64,000 bases of DNA from Excoecaria cochinchinensis (Eukaryota > Streptophyta > Magnoliopsida > Malpighiales > Euphorbiaceae). The notes under the pieces are model-generated. The model worked only from the letters and a program-made list of their open reading frames with translations, was not told the origin of the DNA and ran no database searches. A program made the translations under genes and the position numbers. The number at the start of each line of letters is the position of its first letter. Within the stretch, counting starts at the first letter, position 1. Location of the stretch: contig CANTUQ010000073.1 of the NCBI GenBank assembly GCA_947683425.1, positions 18,454,501 to 18,518,500 on the forward strand, written 5' to 3'. Shown here one piece after another: positions 37,328-50,836 of the stretch.

Positions 37328-39028
37328 TCATAGACATCTAGATACCAAAAGGTGTCAAACTTCTAGACACAAACGGTGCCACTCTAACAGCTGTAACTCT
37401 AACCCTTTATAGGCATGCCCATCTATCCATTATTACTATGTCTAATTCAGGCTCACATATAAATTCTATTCACTATTTCATGTACATTACAATTACTTGA
37501 TCATCTTTTCAATCCATTGCACATCTACTCAAATCACATATTAACTATACAAACCAAGATTTTGCATACAAATTTGTTCATCTGACATGCCAAAGCAATA
37601 TCTAATTAACATATTCAACTTTATTCAACATATATTCCTATAATATAGACAAATAACTTTAATTCAAATTTGTACATTAAGCATACCAAAAATCGTCAAG
37701 CATCTCATAAATTCTCTTATATAACATAATTAACGTTCATATGATTAATCATTCATAATCCAATGCATTATTACACACAAATAAAGATAGTCAACTTGTA
37801 TTCATGCACCTCGACTATGTTGCGCTCGTGACAGACCACACATATACCTTCTGTCGTGCTCGCAGCAAAGCTCATGCACGCGACAGAACACCAAAATGCT
37901 TCTGTTGCGCTCGCAATAAGTCTTGCGCTCGTGATAGAACACAGACTGGCAATACTTTGCTTACGGAGCACTTTGTCATGCTTGCGATAGAGCCTGAACT
38001 GCATGTTCAAACTCCCAAATCACATACGTCTCTATATACACTTTACTATAATTATACACACAAATACTTTACTACATTCACATGCACATTTCCAGTCAAA
38101 ATGGCCTCTAAGCAAGTATTCGCATGCAAGTAACTTCCTCATACATAACTTATAACAAACATATAATCAACATGCAAATAGTCAAAAACTCTATACAACT
38201 TCAAGTTGTCAATATAGCATCATGCAACTCAGCAAATCATAATACAACTACAAATGGTCACTAGAACATCATCAACTCACAATATTAACCCATGTATAAT
38301 TTTAACAACTAAAAGAGCTATTGAACTCTTTCAAAGCCCACAATTAACCCATCTAACCAACATGCATCTATTAACAAGTTAAGCAAAACAATCCCAAACC
38401 TCAAAAGCAGCTTGATCAATTCTCTCTCTTTTAGCTCAAACCTTGTCTTTACCTTTTTCTCTTCTCTTGTCCATAGCTTCTTGCACAAAACCCAACAAAA
38501 CACATACTTAATTCATGAGCCAACCAACTCAAAATCACAACCAAATATGGTACAAGAAAAGATAACTTAAACTTTCAAACCCACACTTACCTTTCCAATT
38601 TACACTTAACTCTTCAAACCAATCCAAGCTTAAATCTTAAGAAAACCAACGAAGAAGAAAGCAATAACAAGTTGAAAAACAGAAATGAAGAACAAGAGAG
38701 AGAAGTGGCTAGACCAACATGCAAGGAGGAGACAATTTCTGCCTCTCTACTCAGCCTTTTATTGCATGTGGCTGCTTAGGTGGCAAGCTCTCAACAAGCC
38801 ACTTGTTAACTCCTTACCACATGCCAAGTCCTTAGCAAAACTCCCATTTAGTCCTTTGGCCAATTCCCCTTTAATCCCTATTATAAAAATTCTTTCTTTC
38901 AAATACTTTATTTCCTTTTCAATTACATCCTCATTTGTACAATAACTCATACTTGTACAATTACTCTTCTACACTCACAATGCAATTAACATTATAAATC
39001 TTACTAGGGTACACTTTGGGTCATTACA
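36547..39028 (-). mobile_element. Tekay-like solo LTR
   Basis: The minus-strand start is TGTAATGACCCAAAGTGTACC at 39028 (first 20 bases matched); the end is at 36547 (TATAGCACCCC, mutated TG). It is flanked by agaga (36542-36546) and agagg (39029-39033), a target duplication with one change. 2482 bp. Its left 780 bp also appear at 34807-35586 through the tandem duplication. It holds the stem-loop CTGAGT-GAAG-GCTCAG (36961-36976) and TCTGTCG...CGACAGA palindromes (37850-37940). Confidence 0.82.
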
Positions 39029-39162
39029 AGAGGCACCTTTGTTTTGGCCACTTTTAAGGGTCTTAGAGCCAGAATTTGCTCATGGTCATTTCTAGGACTT
39101 TTATAGGTATGGTAGTCATGGTTCTGAAGGCACTAGAATTTGGAGTTCTCAAACTCTACTTA

Positions 39163-42100
39163 TGTAACACCCCAACCCATACGTAGGCGAACCCATCCGT
39201 AAGGGAGTAGGAAGCCGTACAAGTAGGTGTGTTGCCGAACAGAAGCGATACAAAGCGTATAAAAATATGGAAGAATTTAAAACTTGGGAAGTAAAACTGA
39301 ACATACGTACTTCACCAACGCACGTACACCAAGCAGAAACATACCGATAAGTAAGTTTATCATCATGCCACAGAAGTTACAGACATACGATAAAATAGAG
39401 GAAATTCTCAATAACCAATATTTACATCGCCCAAAATTTTACTTCAGTCTCTTTACATATTATTATATATACATTTTATACAGAATTACAAAATCCAGGC
39501 TACAGAAACTGAACAAAATACAAAACTTCTAGCTCCTATGTGGCCGACTCTGCAGATGCGCTACACGATCAAAAGCAACCTGCCACCTGCACGGGGAAAA
39601 GAACCCGTGCTAAGCGATAACGCTTAGTGTGGAGAACAAACATAATAATATGGATGGCCATTCACAATGGTCGTCAAGGCATAACATACACAAATATCAT
39701 ACACACCTAGTTCTTACCGAGAAATATATATACTTACATATAATAGCTATGCATTCAAAAGTTTCTAATCATATTCTACTCATATGTGTAACACTAACCA
39801 AATCAAACATCACTATACAAGATGTGAGTATGTTCATGCATAACTACATGTAACTTCACATGCATGCACTTACCTATACATTACATGTCAATATCATTAT
39901 ATTTATATGCTAATACTTGTATCATCATACCAATACAGGTCCTCATATGCATACATTTACCGAGCACATTGGGAAGTCAGACTTTTGGAAGTACATCATG
40001 CATAAATACATAACAACTTAATCATGCAATTATCTTGCCAAAAATAACCATACCCCAGTCCCGAGAACTAGTACCCTAACTATTGACACCATAGTGCCCA
40101 CAAATTCCCGAGCAAAAATCATTAGGGTCTACTCATACTACAATCATACTACGGTACATATACACTAGCTGAGAGCATAGGTACATAATCACAATACCAT
40201 CACACTTTCGTTGCACAACATTAATCTTTAACATAAGCAACTATACAATATTGCATTCCAATCACGGTATTCCAGAGAGCCAATAAGTCTGCACTTATTA
40301 ATTCACATAACTATAATCAGAACGGATCAGAATCGCATGCTGATTATATTCAAACACAGTCATAATACGATATATATGAATAATCGCACATAATAGGCAT
40401 GTTTGAGTCACATTTAACCCAATCAGAGATTCATAATCACCTACGAAATCATAACTAGTTCACATGACCGAAATCTTACACATTCGGATATCATATTCTC
40501 ATATTCATATCAGATAAAGCAAACGAAATACCTGCTGACTCAAAATAGTGGATAACGAGTAACAAACTATACCTTACGGGTACAAATCGCAAAGCATTAT
40601 CACTTTCCACATTTCAGAAACATTTCACTGAACAGGACCTTAAACAAGATCAATACACATACACATAATAGGGTTCGCGAGGAACCATTCGGGGACCTGA
40701 TCGGGGTCCAAATCGTTCAAAGGGCGCTGCAGCTACACTTATATAGACTCTATTAGGCATGCCTAACTATCCACTTACTTGACTCTAGCAAGTCATGCAT
40801 CATTCAATTCATGTGTCAAATCAGATAGTATATAAATATCCTCATACATAATTCAGAGTATAGTAGGCATATAAAGAAATTCACAACATCAACTATGCAT
40901 CATATTATTCCTATTACGAAGCATACAATATAATTCCCTCAACATACTTTAGCACTATTCAATGTTTTAAAACTTATCAGAATCAAATATAGAAACATTA
41001 TCATGCCAATCATTAACTGAACATTCAAATTTTACTTTTAACAACTAACCATTCTTTACAAAAACAGAGTAGGTCATGGTCACAACCAGATTGGTTGTCA
41101 CCGTGACATACCAAAACTCTCGGCAGAAAGCAAACTTGGGATATCTCACGGTGGTAACCCATTAGGTTGTCACCGTGACATACCCACACTCCCTAAACAA
41201 AATGCACTTCTGGGTACCTCACGGTGGTAACCCATTAGGTTGTCATCGTGACATACCCACAGCCCAGAATAAAATGTTATTCCACACACTTTATCATACC
41301 ATTCATACCAACTATTTGAACATTTATATAAATACTTACTTACCCGGTTTGCCGCATTATGGCCTCCATTAAAAAGAGGAATTCATAAGCTAAAAGCATT
41401 AAAGCACATTTACCATTATCATAATATATAATCACTCAAATATCCGCATGAACCATAATAGCATCATAGATATCTTGCATACTAATACATTCTATTAACA
41501 TTTATTATCAATGCATGCATCATATAATATTGTTAGGCAATTACTTCAATCACACATTCACTACTCATATCCCATATATATATTTCATTAAGCAAGTTCA
41601 TTTCATGTGACGTCTTTCATGAGTATTTAACTTAGATCTTAAGTCATGCCTATGCATGCTTGTTCATATCATACACGTTTATATAGATTAAAGTATTATA
41701 ATGTTCAATAATGTCATTAAACTTGACTTGATTCTAATACATACAATTACACCTCATTTCTTCATTAGTTTGCTATTAATATTAATCCTAATCATGTTTA
41801 TTTCCCAAGGGATAACTATTATTATACTCATTTAATAGTCCTAAACATACATCGGATGGATCCTAGAAAGTTCTGGTGCAAAACGGGTTCAATTCGGGAA
41901 GAAAAATACCTAAATTGGTCAAGACAGAATGGGTCACGGTGGTAATCAATTTGGTTACCACCGTGAGATCCAAACTAAGCATTCTGCCAAGGATTTTCAT
42001 ATGTTATGGTGGTAATGAATTTGGTTACCACCGTGACCTACCAAAATTTTGCAATACAGAAGCTGGAAATCAGGACTGCTTCACAACTCATTTTTGTTCA

Positions 42101-43427
42101 GCCTAAACGGGCATCTAAACTACATTTTTAGGCAAAACTTCCTTTTTAACATTTGTTACCTAAGATGTTATCTTTCAAATGAAACAAAGTTCAGATCAAT
42201 TGGACATCTATAAATTCACATATGATCTAAACAACCTATAGTGGTCAAGTAACCCGACCCAAACAGAGGCACTTTGGTTTTAGCAAATTTCCAAGATTTT
42301 AGAGCAAGAATTCGCCCAAGGCTATTTCTGAGACTTTTAAAGTAATGGAAGTCATGGTTCTAATGGTTCAATAATAACATGATTTGGAGTTCTAAAACTC
42401 TACCTAAGGCAAAAACATTGCACAGGGGTCAGATGAGAACTAAACAGAGTTTACCCAATCATGCATTTCACTTTCAATTCTCACATACCTTCAATTTAAT
42501 CAACATCATGCATTACTAATACATATACCCAAACAAATAAATGCATAAAACTCATATCAAAACACTCAATTTACTAGAAATCATATACAAATGTATATTC
42601 ATGATTCAAGAAGAATTTAGGGTAGAGACAAATTAAAACTCAAATATAGGAATCAAACTCCCAAACCTCTTGTTGCACAATAGCTGCTCTCATCAAGCTT
42701 TAATCTTCTCTTTTCCTTTACTTTGCTTCTTCTTATCATCAATCACTTGCACAAACAAACCCACAATTCTTAATCCAAACCATAACTTAAACAAAACTAG
42801 AAGAAGAAAGAGAACTCAAACGCAGGAACCCTAAAAACCCCAACTTACCTCTTCAATCTTACTTCCCAAGCTCCACCAAATCAACTCTAATTCACTCAAA
42901 ACCAAGAGATTGAGCAAGGAAAGGGAAGAAAAGGATAAGAAAATGGGGAATAGGGAGGATGAGAGGGTAAAAACGTGGACTCCTCTCCCTTTCACTTTGT
43001 CTTTCTTCACACTAAATGCACACCTACCAAATCCACTTTTCCACTTCCTATAGGCTCACATGTCAATATTACAAGCCCACTTTGACTTACTCATACATGC
43101 ACCATACACTAACCACACACAAGCTCCTCTTACAATAATATCTTCATGGTACCAAACCTAAGTCACACCCTAACATTTCCTTATAATCCACTTTTCATCC
43201 AAGGCACCATGCTCATAAACCACACAATAAAATCTCTTATCCCACATACATCCTACTACCATACACTATAAGCACACCATAATAATTCCTTCACTTAACT
43301 TATTTAATTAATTTCTTAGCAGATAAATCCTTATTATCCATATTACTCATGTACAAATTATCGAATTACCCTCACTCACTCTGACTGAGGAAGCATATTC
43401 CGACTAGGCCCAGTTCGGGGTGTGACA
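39163..43427 (-). mobile_element. Tekay-like solo LTR with perfect target duplication
   Basis: It begins TGTCACACCCCGAACTGGGCC on the minus strand (43427; first 20 bases matched) and ends GGGGTGTTACA at 39163. ACTTA flanks it at 39158-39162 and 43428-43432. 4265 bp, same family as 8653-12921. Palindromes lie at 41146-41178, 41219-41251, 41934-41966 and 42004-42036, and a diverged one near 41072-41106. The stem-loop is at 39610-39627 and the GTGGATA module at 40548-40774. Confidence 0.93.
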
Positions 43428-43491
43428 ACTTATGACCAAAACATCACACGGAGGTCTAGCAAAATTTGAGTAGAGTTTCCCCCAGAAGCTC

Positions 43492-45894
43492 TGTAATACC
43501 CCAATATACCCTAGGAGGAAATTGGGTGTGCTACCCTATACTTACACTGTCAACTAGACAATTATCCAATTCAATAAACAATTTTAAATTGTTGTTATAT
43601 CAATCTTATCACTATTAACCAATTGAATACTCTTTAGCTTTCACATACTTGAAATTACAAACTATGCCGACCATATAATGCAATACCTCAGGATCAAAAC
43701 TATATAACATTTGAAAATATACAATTATCAGAAATCAATTCTTAATCGAATAACTTTTCACAACTAGCATGTTTATCAAAATATCAATTAAACATTACTA
43801 TGCTCAACATTCTTATAGTCAAAATCATGCACAATCTTACCTCAGGATTCTTTTGTGTCACTATATAAATCATTATGCATTAATCAATACATTACGATTT
43901 AATATAAATACAAACACTTATGGAGAGATTAAAATTAAAATACATTATTAGTTTCCAATGATTTGGTTTGAACTCGGAATAGAATTCCAAGCTACCTACA
44001 TACCCCAATATTTTGGGAATCAGAACCATATATTTCTACATGCATTAATTCACTATACATTGCCAGTGACTTATGTTCAAATTAACACATAACCTAATAT
44101 CAATAATACAAATCTATAATTCGAAAACATGCTTCATAAAAATTAATTCATTTCGATATGCATTTATGTATTAACAATTCCATATTGCACATAATAACAA
44201 TTCATTATCACTTATCCACTTTATTATCATATCTTACAATCACCTGAATTCTCATTAAGGTGGATAACAGGAACACTGGATACCACTCAGATATCAATCA
44301 CTAGATACTGGGGAAAAAACAGTTTCAACACTAGAGATATGCAAATCTCGAATCACTAGATACCAAACGGGCATCAACACTAGCAGCTACGAATAATAAC
44401 CCTTATAGGCATGCCTACCTATCCACTTCTATGAATAATTCAGGCTTAATATAGAAACTTCATTCACTATTTCATACACATTGCACTTAGTCAAATATCT
44501 TTTGAAATCATTGCACATTCAATTCAAATCATATATCAACTATGCATAACCATGAACATATATACATATTCTCTTATCAGTTATACGAAAACCATATCTA
44601 TTTAACATGCTCATTGTTATTTAACATGTTCGTATAATATACACAAATATCTTAAATTCATGTTGCACTCTAAGTATAAAAATTCTCATCAAAGCATATC
44701 ATTCGTATACATATTTCTAATATACTTACATTGAATCTAATTCATTATTCAATTCATATACCCACTTAAGTTATCACATTTATAATTTCCATATTACTAC
44801 TCAATTCACAAGCTCAATAGACAAAATAGATTTCAAGTCTTAACTTAAACCAATGTCACGCTCATGCCAAAAGTCGCGCTCGCGACCTCCAAACATATAC
44901 CTTTGTCATGCTTGCGCCACATGTCGTGCTCCTGACAGAACAAAGATTATAAATAATCTGTGTAACATAAATCTCTGTCGCGATCATGCCATAGGTCGCG
45001 CTTGCGACAGAGCACAATTTTACAAACTATCTGCCCATCGTAAACCTCTGTCGTGCTCGGGCCACATTTCGTGCTCGGTACAGAATATGAACTTTACTAA
45101 ATCAAACTTCTTTCTTCATCCTCGTTTTTTGCATCTTTTCAACTCAAAAACAGAATTGCTCCTTATAACCCAACAAGCTTTAAACCAATTCAATTGGCAC
45201 AAACAACTTACCAAATTCATTACAAACCATTACAACTCATACATTAAGACCTTAGAATATTCAATTTATCAGCAACCATTCATCAACATAATAAATACCA
45301 AACTTAATTTCCTTTGCTCCTTTTTAGCTCACTATCTTCTCTTTACCCCTTTGATCTATAAGCTTTCTCCTTTAATTTTGTCGAAAGCACTTAAGTTCTA
45401 CCCTAAATTAGAGCATCCTTAAGCAAAGCTTTAAGTGAAATTTTTGTGCAATAGAATTAAGAAAGAAGAAGGTGAAATTGCCAATTTCATTCTCTTGAGT
45501 GATCGGCCACCATAGGTGAAATCATGCCAAAACCCACCACTTCAATCCTTATATTTGCATGCAAGTGCATATGTGGCACAACCAAAGAATGATACATGGA
45601 CTCCATTTTCTTACACCTAGCACACACTTAACTTACTTAATCAAATCTTAGCTTAATTAATCCCACTTTTACTTAATTAATCTTTCATTTAACTTAATCA
45701 TGCAAAATTCCAAATAGTCACTTAACTATTTTATTTTATGCAATCAAGTCCTTCTCTACACTTTCAATTAAGTCCCTCTTGATCTTCAATTCACTCTTAT
45801 TAATATTTTAATCCACTAATAATCACACACATTCGGTTCCCAATTAACCTTAAACATGCCTTAATACTGTTAGGATGTATTTTGGGTTATTACA
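43492..45894 (-). mobile_element. Tekay-like solo LTR with perfect target duplication
   Basis: The minus-strand start is TGTAATAACCCAAAATACATC (first 20 bases matched) at 45894 and the end GGGGTATTACA at 43492. AGCTC flanks it at 43487-43491 and 45895-45899. 2403 bp. It has its own palindromic units with arms TGTCGCG / CGCGACA starting at 44854, 44904, 44976 and 45049, and the GTGGATA module at 44260-44426. The 189-residue open frame at 44853-45422 reads through these palindromes and is not supported as a gene. Confidence 0.92.
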
Positions 45895-46702
45895 AGCTCT
45901 ACTTGCCCAAATTAACTACTTAATCAAACCTAATCACAATAAGGCAACTCAACAACATATATATCATTCACATACACCTCAAAATAGAAATTAAGCATCA
46001 AGAACACATCCAAATGAATTTTTCCCTACCTTGTTTAAAATCCTTCAATTGGCTCCACTTGCACCAATTTTCTCCTTTCCTTTAACTTTGGTTCCACTTC
46101 CTTCTACAAAAGCATCATAACACAGCCATCAACACAAAAAACTCACAAATCCTCACCCTTAACTCATGGAGGAAGAAGGAGAAGAAAAAGAAGAAGAAAC
46201 TTACCTATAAAGCTTAAAAACACACTTGAATCACTTGATTGGCTAAAAGGAGCTTATGCAGAATTTTAATGGTGGTCAGATGAGCTTAAGGGGACAAGAA
46301 GATGGCTGAAATGGGAGAGAAGGGAGGCCAGATTCTTGGCTCTCAAATGCACCGACTTCATGGCTTTTAAAGCTATGCATATCCCTTCCCAAGCTCATCC
46401 AATCCCACTCAACCAAATGGCACCCCATGATTGGCCCACAAGTCAAACTTCTTAATGGTCCTTTGACCCATTAAAACTCATACACAAGTCCCTTAAATCA
46501 ACCTAATTCAAGTCTACCCCAACTACAAAACATAATTAATGCAATCTAGCCCAAAAAGGTCAAATGACGAAACTACCTCTAACAAAATAATTAATAACGG
46601 TTATGTCCCAACATGCAAAAACTCAACCAAAAAGTACAAACTCGACATCTCTTGTACCCTAAACATATCCAATATGACTAGGGTATAAGTCGGGGCCTTA
46701 CA

Positions 46703-46714
46703 AATCTTCCCTCT
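46703..46714 (-). promoter_or_regulatory. Polypurine tract of the Tekay element
   Basis: On the minus strand AGAGGGAAGATT lies between the pol stop codon (TAA at 46717-46715) and the LTR start at 46702. It fixes 33252-46702 as the 3' LTR of this pol. Confidence 0.82.
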
Positions 46715-49700
46715 TTAAATAATTTTGTCCTCAAAATTCATATTTGAAAGGAAAAGCTGAGGATGCTGAGCTCTCATTGCAGACTTGGGTTCCCATGTTG
46801 CTTTTTCGATTCCATGGTGCTGCCAAAGTACTTTCATCAAAGAAATCTGCTTATTCTAAAGTTGTGTCACTTCCCAAGCCAAGATTGCTTTAGGTTCCTC
46901 ATCAAAAGAAAAGTTTGATTGCACTTGCACCTCTTGCACTAGCAAAACATGAGACTCATCTGATCGGTATCGTCAAAGCATCGACACATGAAACACGTCA
47001 TGTAACTTGGCTAATTCCAAAGGTAGAACTAACCGATAAGCTACAGGTCTAATCCGTTCCAACACTTTCTAAGGACTAATGAATCTCGGAGTTAACTTTC
47101 CCTTTTTCCCTAATCGGAGCACTTTTCTCTATGGTGACAATTTTAGAAAAACCTTATCACCCACTTCATACTCAATATCTTTCCACTTCAAATCTGCATA
47201 AGATTTTTGCCAATCACTTGCAGTTTTCAACCGTTGCTGAATTATTCTTCCTTTCTCTTTAGTGTCTTTCACAAGGTTAGGGCAAATTACTTTATGCTCA
47301 GCCGATTCTGTCCAACACACTGGAGTTCGACATTTCCTTCCATAAAGAGCTTCATATGGTGCCATACCAATGCTCATCTAATGACTGTTGTTGTATGCAA
47401 ACTTCATCAACGAGATGTATTTATCCCAACTTCTTGGATAATCTAGAACACAACCTCACAATATATCCTCTAACACTTCAATAACCCTCTCTGATTGCCC
47501 ATCCGGCCAAGGATAAAAGGCTGTACTAAAATTGAGTCGAGTACCAAGAGCAGCTTGTAAACTTTTCCAAAATATTGAAGTGAATCTCAGATTCCGATTA
47601 GATACTATCGATAATGAAATACCATGCAGTCGGACAATCTTATCCACATATAACTCAGCTAAGCGATCTATAGAGTAATCTAGTAGAACTGGTATGAAAT
47701 GCACTGACATAGTAAGCTGATCAACTATTACCGACACTGAATCATGCTACCGCTATGTCATTGGAAGACCCGTTACAAAGTTCATTGTCACATTATCCCA
47801 TTTCCACTGTGGAATTGGAAGGCGATTAAGCAGACTCGAAGGAACTTGGTGCTCAGCTTTAACCTGCTAACAAGTAAGACACTTAGACACATAATTAACC
47901 ACATCTCTCTTTATTCCAGACCACCAATAAAACTGTTTCAGATCTTGATACATCTTATTACCTCCAGGATGCATCCTGAAAACCAATTGTGAGCTTCTTG
48001 TAACAGTAACTTTTTCAATTCTTTGTCATTAGCTACACATAACCGACCTTTAAAATATAAAACACCCTATCATTCACTGAATAGTCAGTCTTATCTCCAT
48101 TTTTGACTAATTGTAGTGTCTACTGCAACTTGGCATCACCTCTCTGAGCATTGACTAACAACTGTTTCAGATTAGGCCTAGCTTTCAATCGGGCTATGAA
48201 AACTCCATTAGACGCTATTCTCCATCTACCACAATGCAACCTCAAAGCTAAAACTAATTTCCTGCTCAAGGCACTGCAACTACGTTAGCCTTACCAGGAT
48301 GATAGTCCACTATGCAGTCATAGTCTTTAAACAACTCCAACCATAGGGGCTATCTCAAATTGAGTTTCTTCTGTGTAAGCAGATACTTGAGACTCTTGTG
48401 ATCAGTGTAAATTCTGCATCTTTCACCATATAAATAATGGCGCCAAATCTTCAAAGAAAAGACAACTGCAGCTAATTCCAGATTATGAGTCAGATAATTC
48501 TGCTCATGAGGCTTCAACTGTCGTGACTCATATGCTATCGCCTTCCCATCTTGCATCAGCATACAACTAAGACCAATTCCTGAAGCATCACTATACATCG
48601 TATACTCTTTACCCATAATGGTTTGAGTAAGTATAGGTGCTTCAATAAACATACTCTTTAATTGCTCAAAACTGGCTTGAAATCTATCAGACCATTCAAA
48701 CTTGACTCCTTTTCGAAGAAACTTAGTGAGAAGAGAAACAATAATAGAGAATCCTTTCAGAAAATGTCAGTAGTACCCTGCTAAACCTAAGAAACTCCTC
48801 ACTTCAGGCACATTCCAAGGCGGTTTCCAACTTATAATCGCTTCAATCTTGGTCGGATCAACCCTGGTACCATTAGAAGAAACAATATGGCCCAAGAAGG
48901 ATACTTCCTTAAACCAGAATCGCACTTACTAAGCTTCGTATACAATTGCTTTTTTCTTAGAGTTTGAAGCACAATTAACAAATATTCCTTATGTTCTTGT
49001 TCATTCCGTGAATAAACCGAAATGTCATCAATAAACACAATGAAAAATTGATCAAGATAGGGCTGGAACACCCGATTCATCAAATCCATAAAAGCCACTA
49101 GTGCATTAGTCAGCCCGAATGGCAACACAAGGAACTCATAATGACCATATCGAGTCCGAAAAGTAGTGTTTGGAACATCTTCATTCTTCACACGAAGCTG
49201 ATAATACCCCAACCGTAAATCAATCTTAGAGAAGACACCAGCTCCTCAAAACTGATCAAACAAATCCTCTATCCTTGGTAAAGGATACTTATTCTTCACT
49301 GTCACATTGTTGATTTGCTAGTAATCGATGCACATCCGTAAGTTGCCATCTTTCTTTTTGACAAACAAAATTGGTGCACCCCACAGAGACACACTGGGCC
49401 GAATGAAACCCTTCTCCAACAGCTCTTGCAGTTGAGTTTTCAATTCCTTTAATTTCGTAGGAGCCATACGGTAAGGAGCTTTAGACACAGGTGCAATGCC
49501 CGATAGAAATTCAATAAACAAGTCCATTTCCTTTTTAGGCAGTAACCCAGGCAATTCTTCAGGGAACACATCGGGAAATTCATTCACCACTGGGATATCT
49601 TGTAATTCTACCTGACCCTGCATAGAATCAAAAATCAAAGCTAGGAAACCTTCACATCCTTTTTGCAAGCACCGACGGGTTTGTATAGCGGAGATCACAT

Positions 49701-49729
49701 TAGCCAAAGAGTAAGAATGAATACTCCAC
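46715..49729 (-). pseudogene. Tekay-type chromovirus pol (protease end, RT, RNase H, integrase, chromodomain-like tail)
   Basis: Read from 49729 down. The protease-RT junction has VNEFPDVFPEELPGL. The RT has FVKKKDGNLRMCIDY and the catalytic VFIDDI. RNase H has MYSDASGIG, 'LELAAVVFSLK' and YTDHKSLKYL (48350-48652). An integrase zinc-binding region lies at about 47740-48060 with many breaks. The integrase core has IVSNRNLRFTS and DGQSERVIEVLEDIL. After GKKGKLTPRFISP the tail carries FDEEPKAI, ISLMKVLWQHHGIEKATWEP and ends at TAA (46715), the chromodomain-like end typical of Tekay elements (recalled). Breaks include stops near 49318 and 49245, a frameshift near 48910, and stops in 47740-48350. 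The expected catalytic Asp in the integrase S-D-R motif is Asn. Gag and most of protease are missing: the Tat LTR starts at 49730. Confidence 0.9.
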
Positions 49730-50803
49730 TGTAGAAACCGGGTGCTGAGGCAGCTCAGATCAGGGTTACCCAATGATGAGATTAAATGCTTGTTCACAGG
49801 CAAAAAAGTTGGAAATGATGGTTTTCTTTTCAAATTTCCTTTTAGAAATAAAAAATTAAAAATATAAAAATTAAAAATAATAAAAAAAGAAGTTGAAAAT
49901 TATAGTGTTCTAGTCAAAATTGCTTTTAGAAAAAAAAAAAAGAAATTGGACATTTTTGGCCGCCAGCACACGAGGGCAAGCCTCCCTTGCGTGCTAGGCG
50001 AGCGCAGGGCGCGCGTGCTAGCACTGGGGCAAGCTCCCCTGCATGCACTGCACGCAATGCACGCAGGCATCCCTATACCGCGCGCGTCGCTCTCCTCCAG
50101 GCTGCCGAAAATGTGTTTTTCTCCTTATTTTCGGGATTTTTGGATAAAATTTGATCTTTAATCATTTTTTCCGGTATTTTCAAGGATAAATCCAAATTTT
50201 GCACCCAAATAAGGTAGAGTTTGATAAAAATACAATTTCTTTTCCTTAATTAATTAGATTTTTTCTAAAAATCATATAAATAGAAAAATAAAGAAAGAGA
50301 AAAGGGGGAGACTATTTTTTAAGTTAATTTTTTTTTCTCTTCTTCTTTAAGAGAATTTTGTTTACATTTTTCCTGTTTTCTTCTTCAAAGAAATTTCTAA
50401 AGGTTTTAAAAATTCTTAATCAATAATCATTCTTGTGATAAATAAAATAAATTTTTGTTCTTAGAAATTTTTATTTTCTTCAATTATTTTTTAAGTAAAT
50501 TTTCTTTCTTAAAATAAAACTCCAATTTTTATTATTTTTAATTCTAATTTTGTGGATCAAAACAAGAAAATCAACTATGTTTTTCCCTTCATCGAATCCG
50601 AATTTTAAGGGTAAATATTCTAGGCTCGATCCCTTAATTTCATTTTCTATTATTTATTTATTTTATTCATAGTCAATTAGTTATCATGTAGGTCTTTAGA
50701 TCTATTGTGTATTTATTTATTTTATGTGATTTTAGTCATATATTTAATATTTTTTTTCTTTTCTATTTATTTGATTGTTCATTCTTCTTTAATTAATTAA
50801 TTA

Positions 50804-50836
<33 letters not shown>

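Larger units (their letters stand above)
33252..46702 (-). mobile_element. Tekay-type 3' LTR with three nested LTRs and a tandem duplication
   Basis: The LTR starts on the minus strand at 46702 (TGTAAGGCCCCGACTTATACC), right behind pol and its purine tract, and ends near 33252 (TATAACACCCC, TG mutated to TA). The host sequence consists of 45895-46702, 43428-43491, 39029-39162 and 33252-34806 (the last partly duplicated as 35587-36546), about 2.56 kb in sum. Everything else is inserted LTRs. It shares the stem-loop (33649-33666), the GTGGATA module (33881-34091) and a palindrome array (34330-34574) with the other Tekay-like LTRs, which ties those LTRs to the pol at 46715-49729. Confidence 0.78.

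Noticed and set aside
44853..45422. 189-residue open frame inside a solo LTR
   Set aside because: The first third reads through the TGTCGCG palindromes, the rest is AT-rich low complexity, and the sequence is an LTR bounded by a target duplication.
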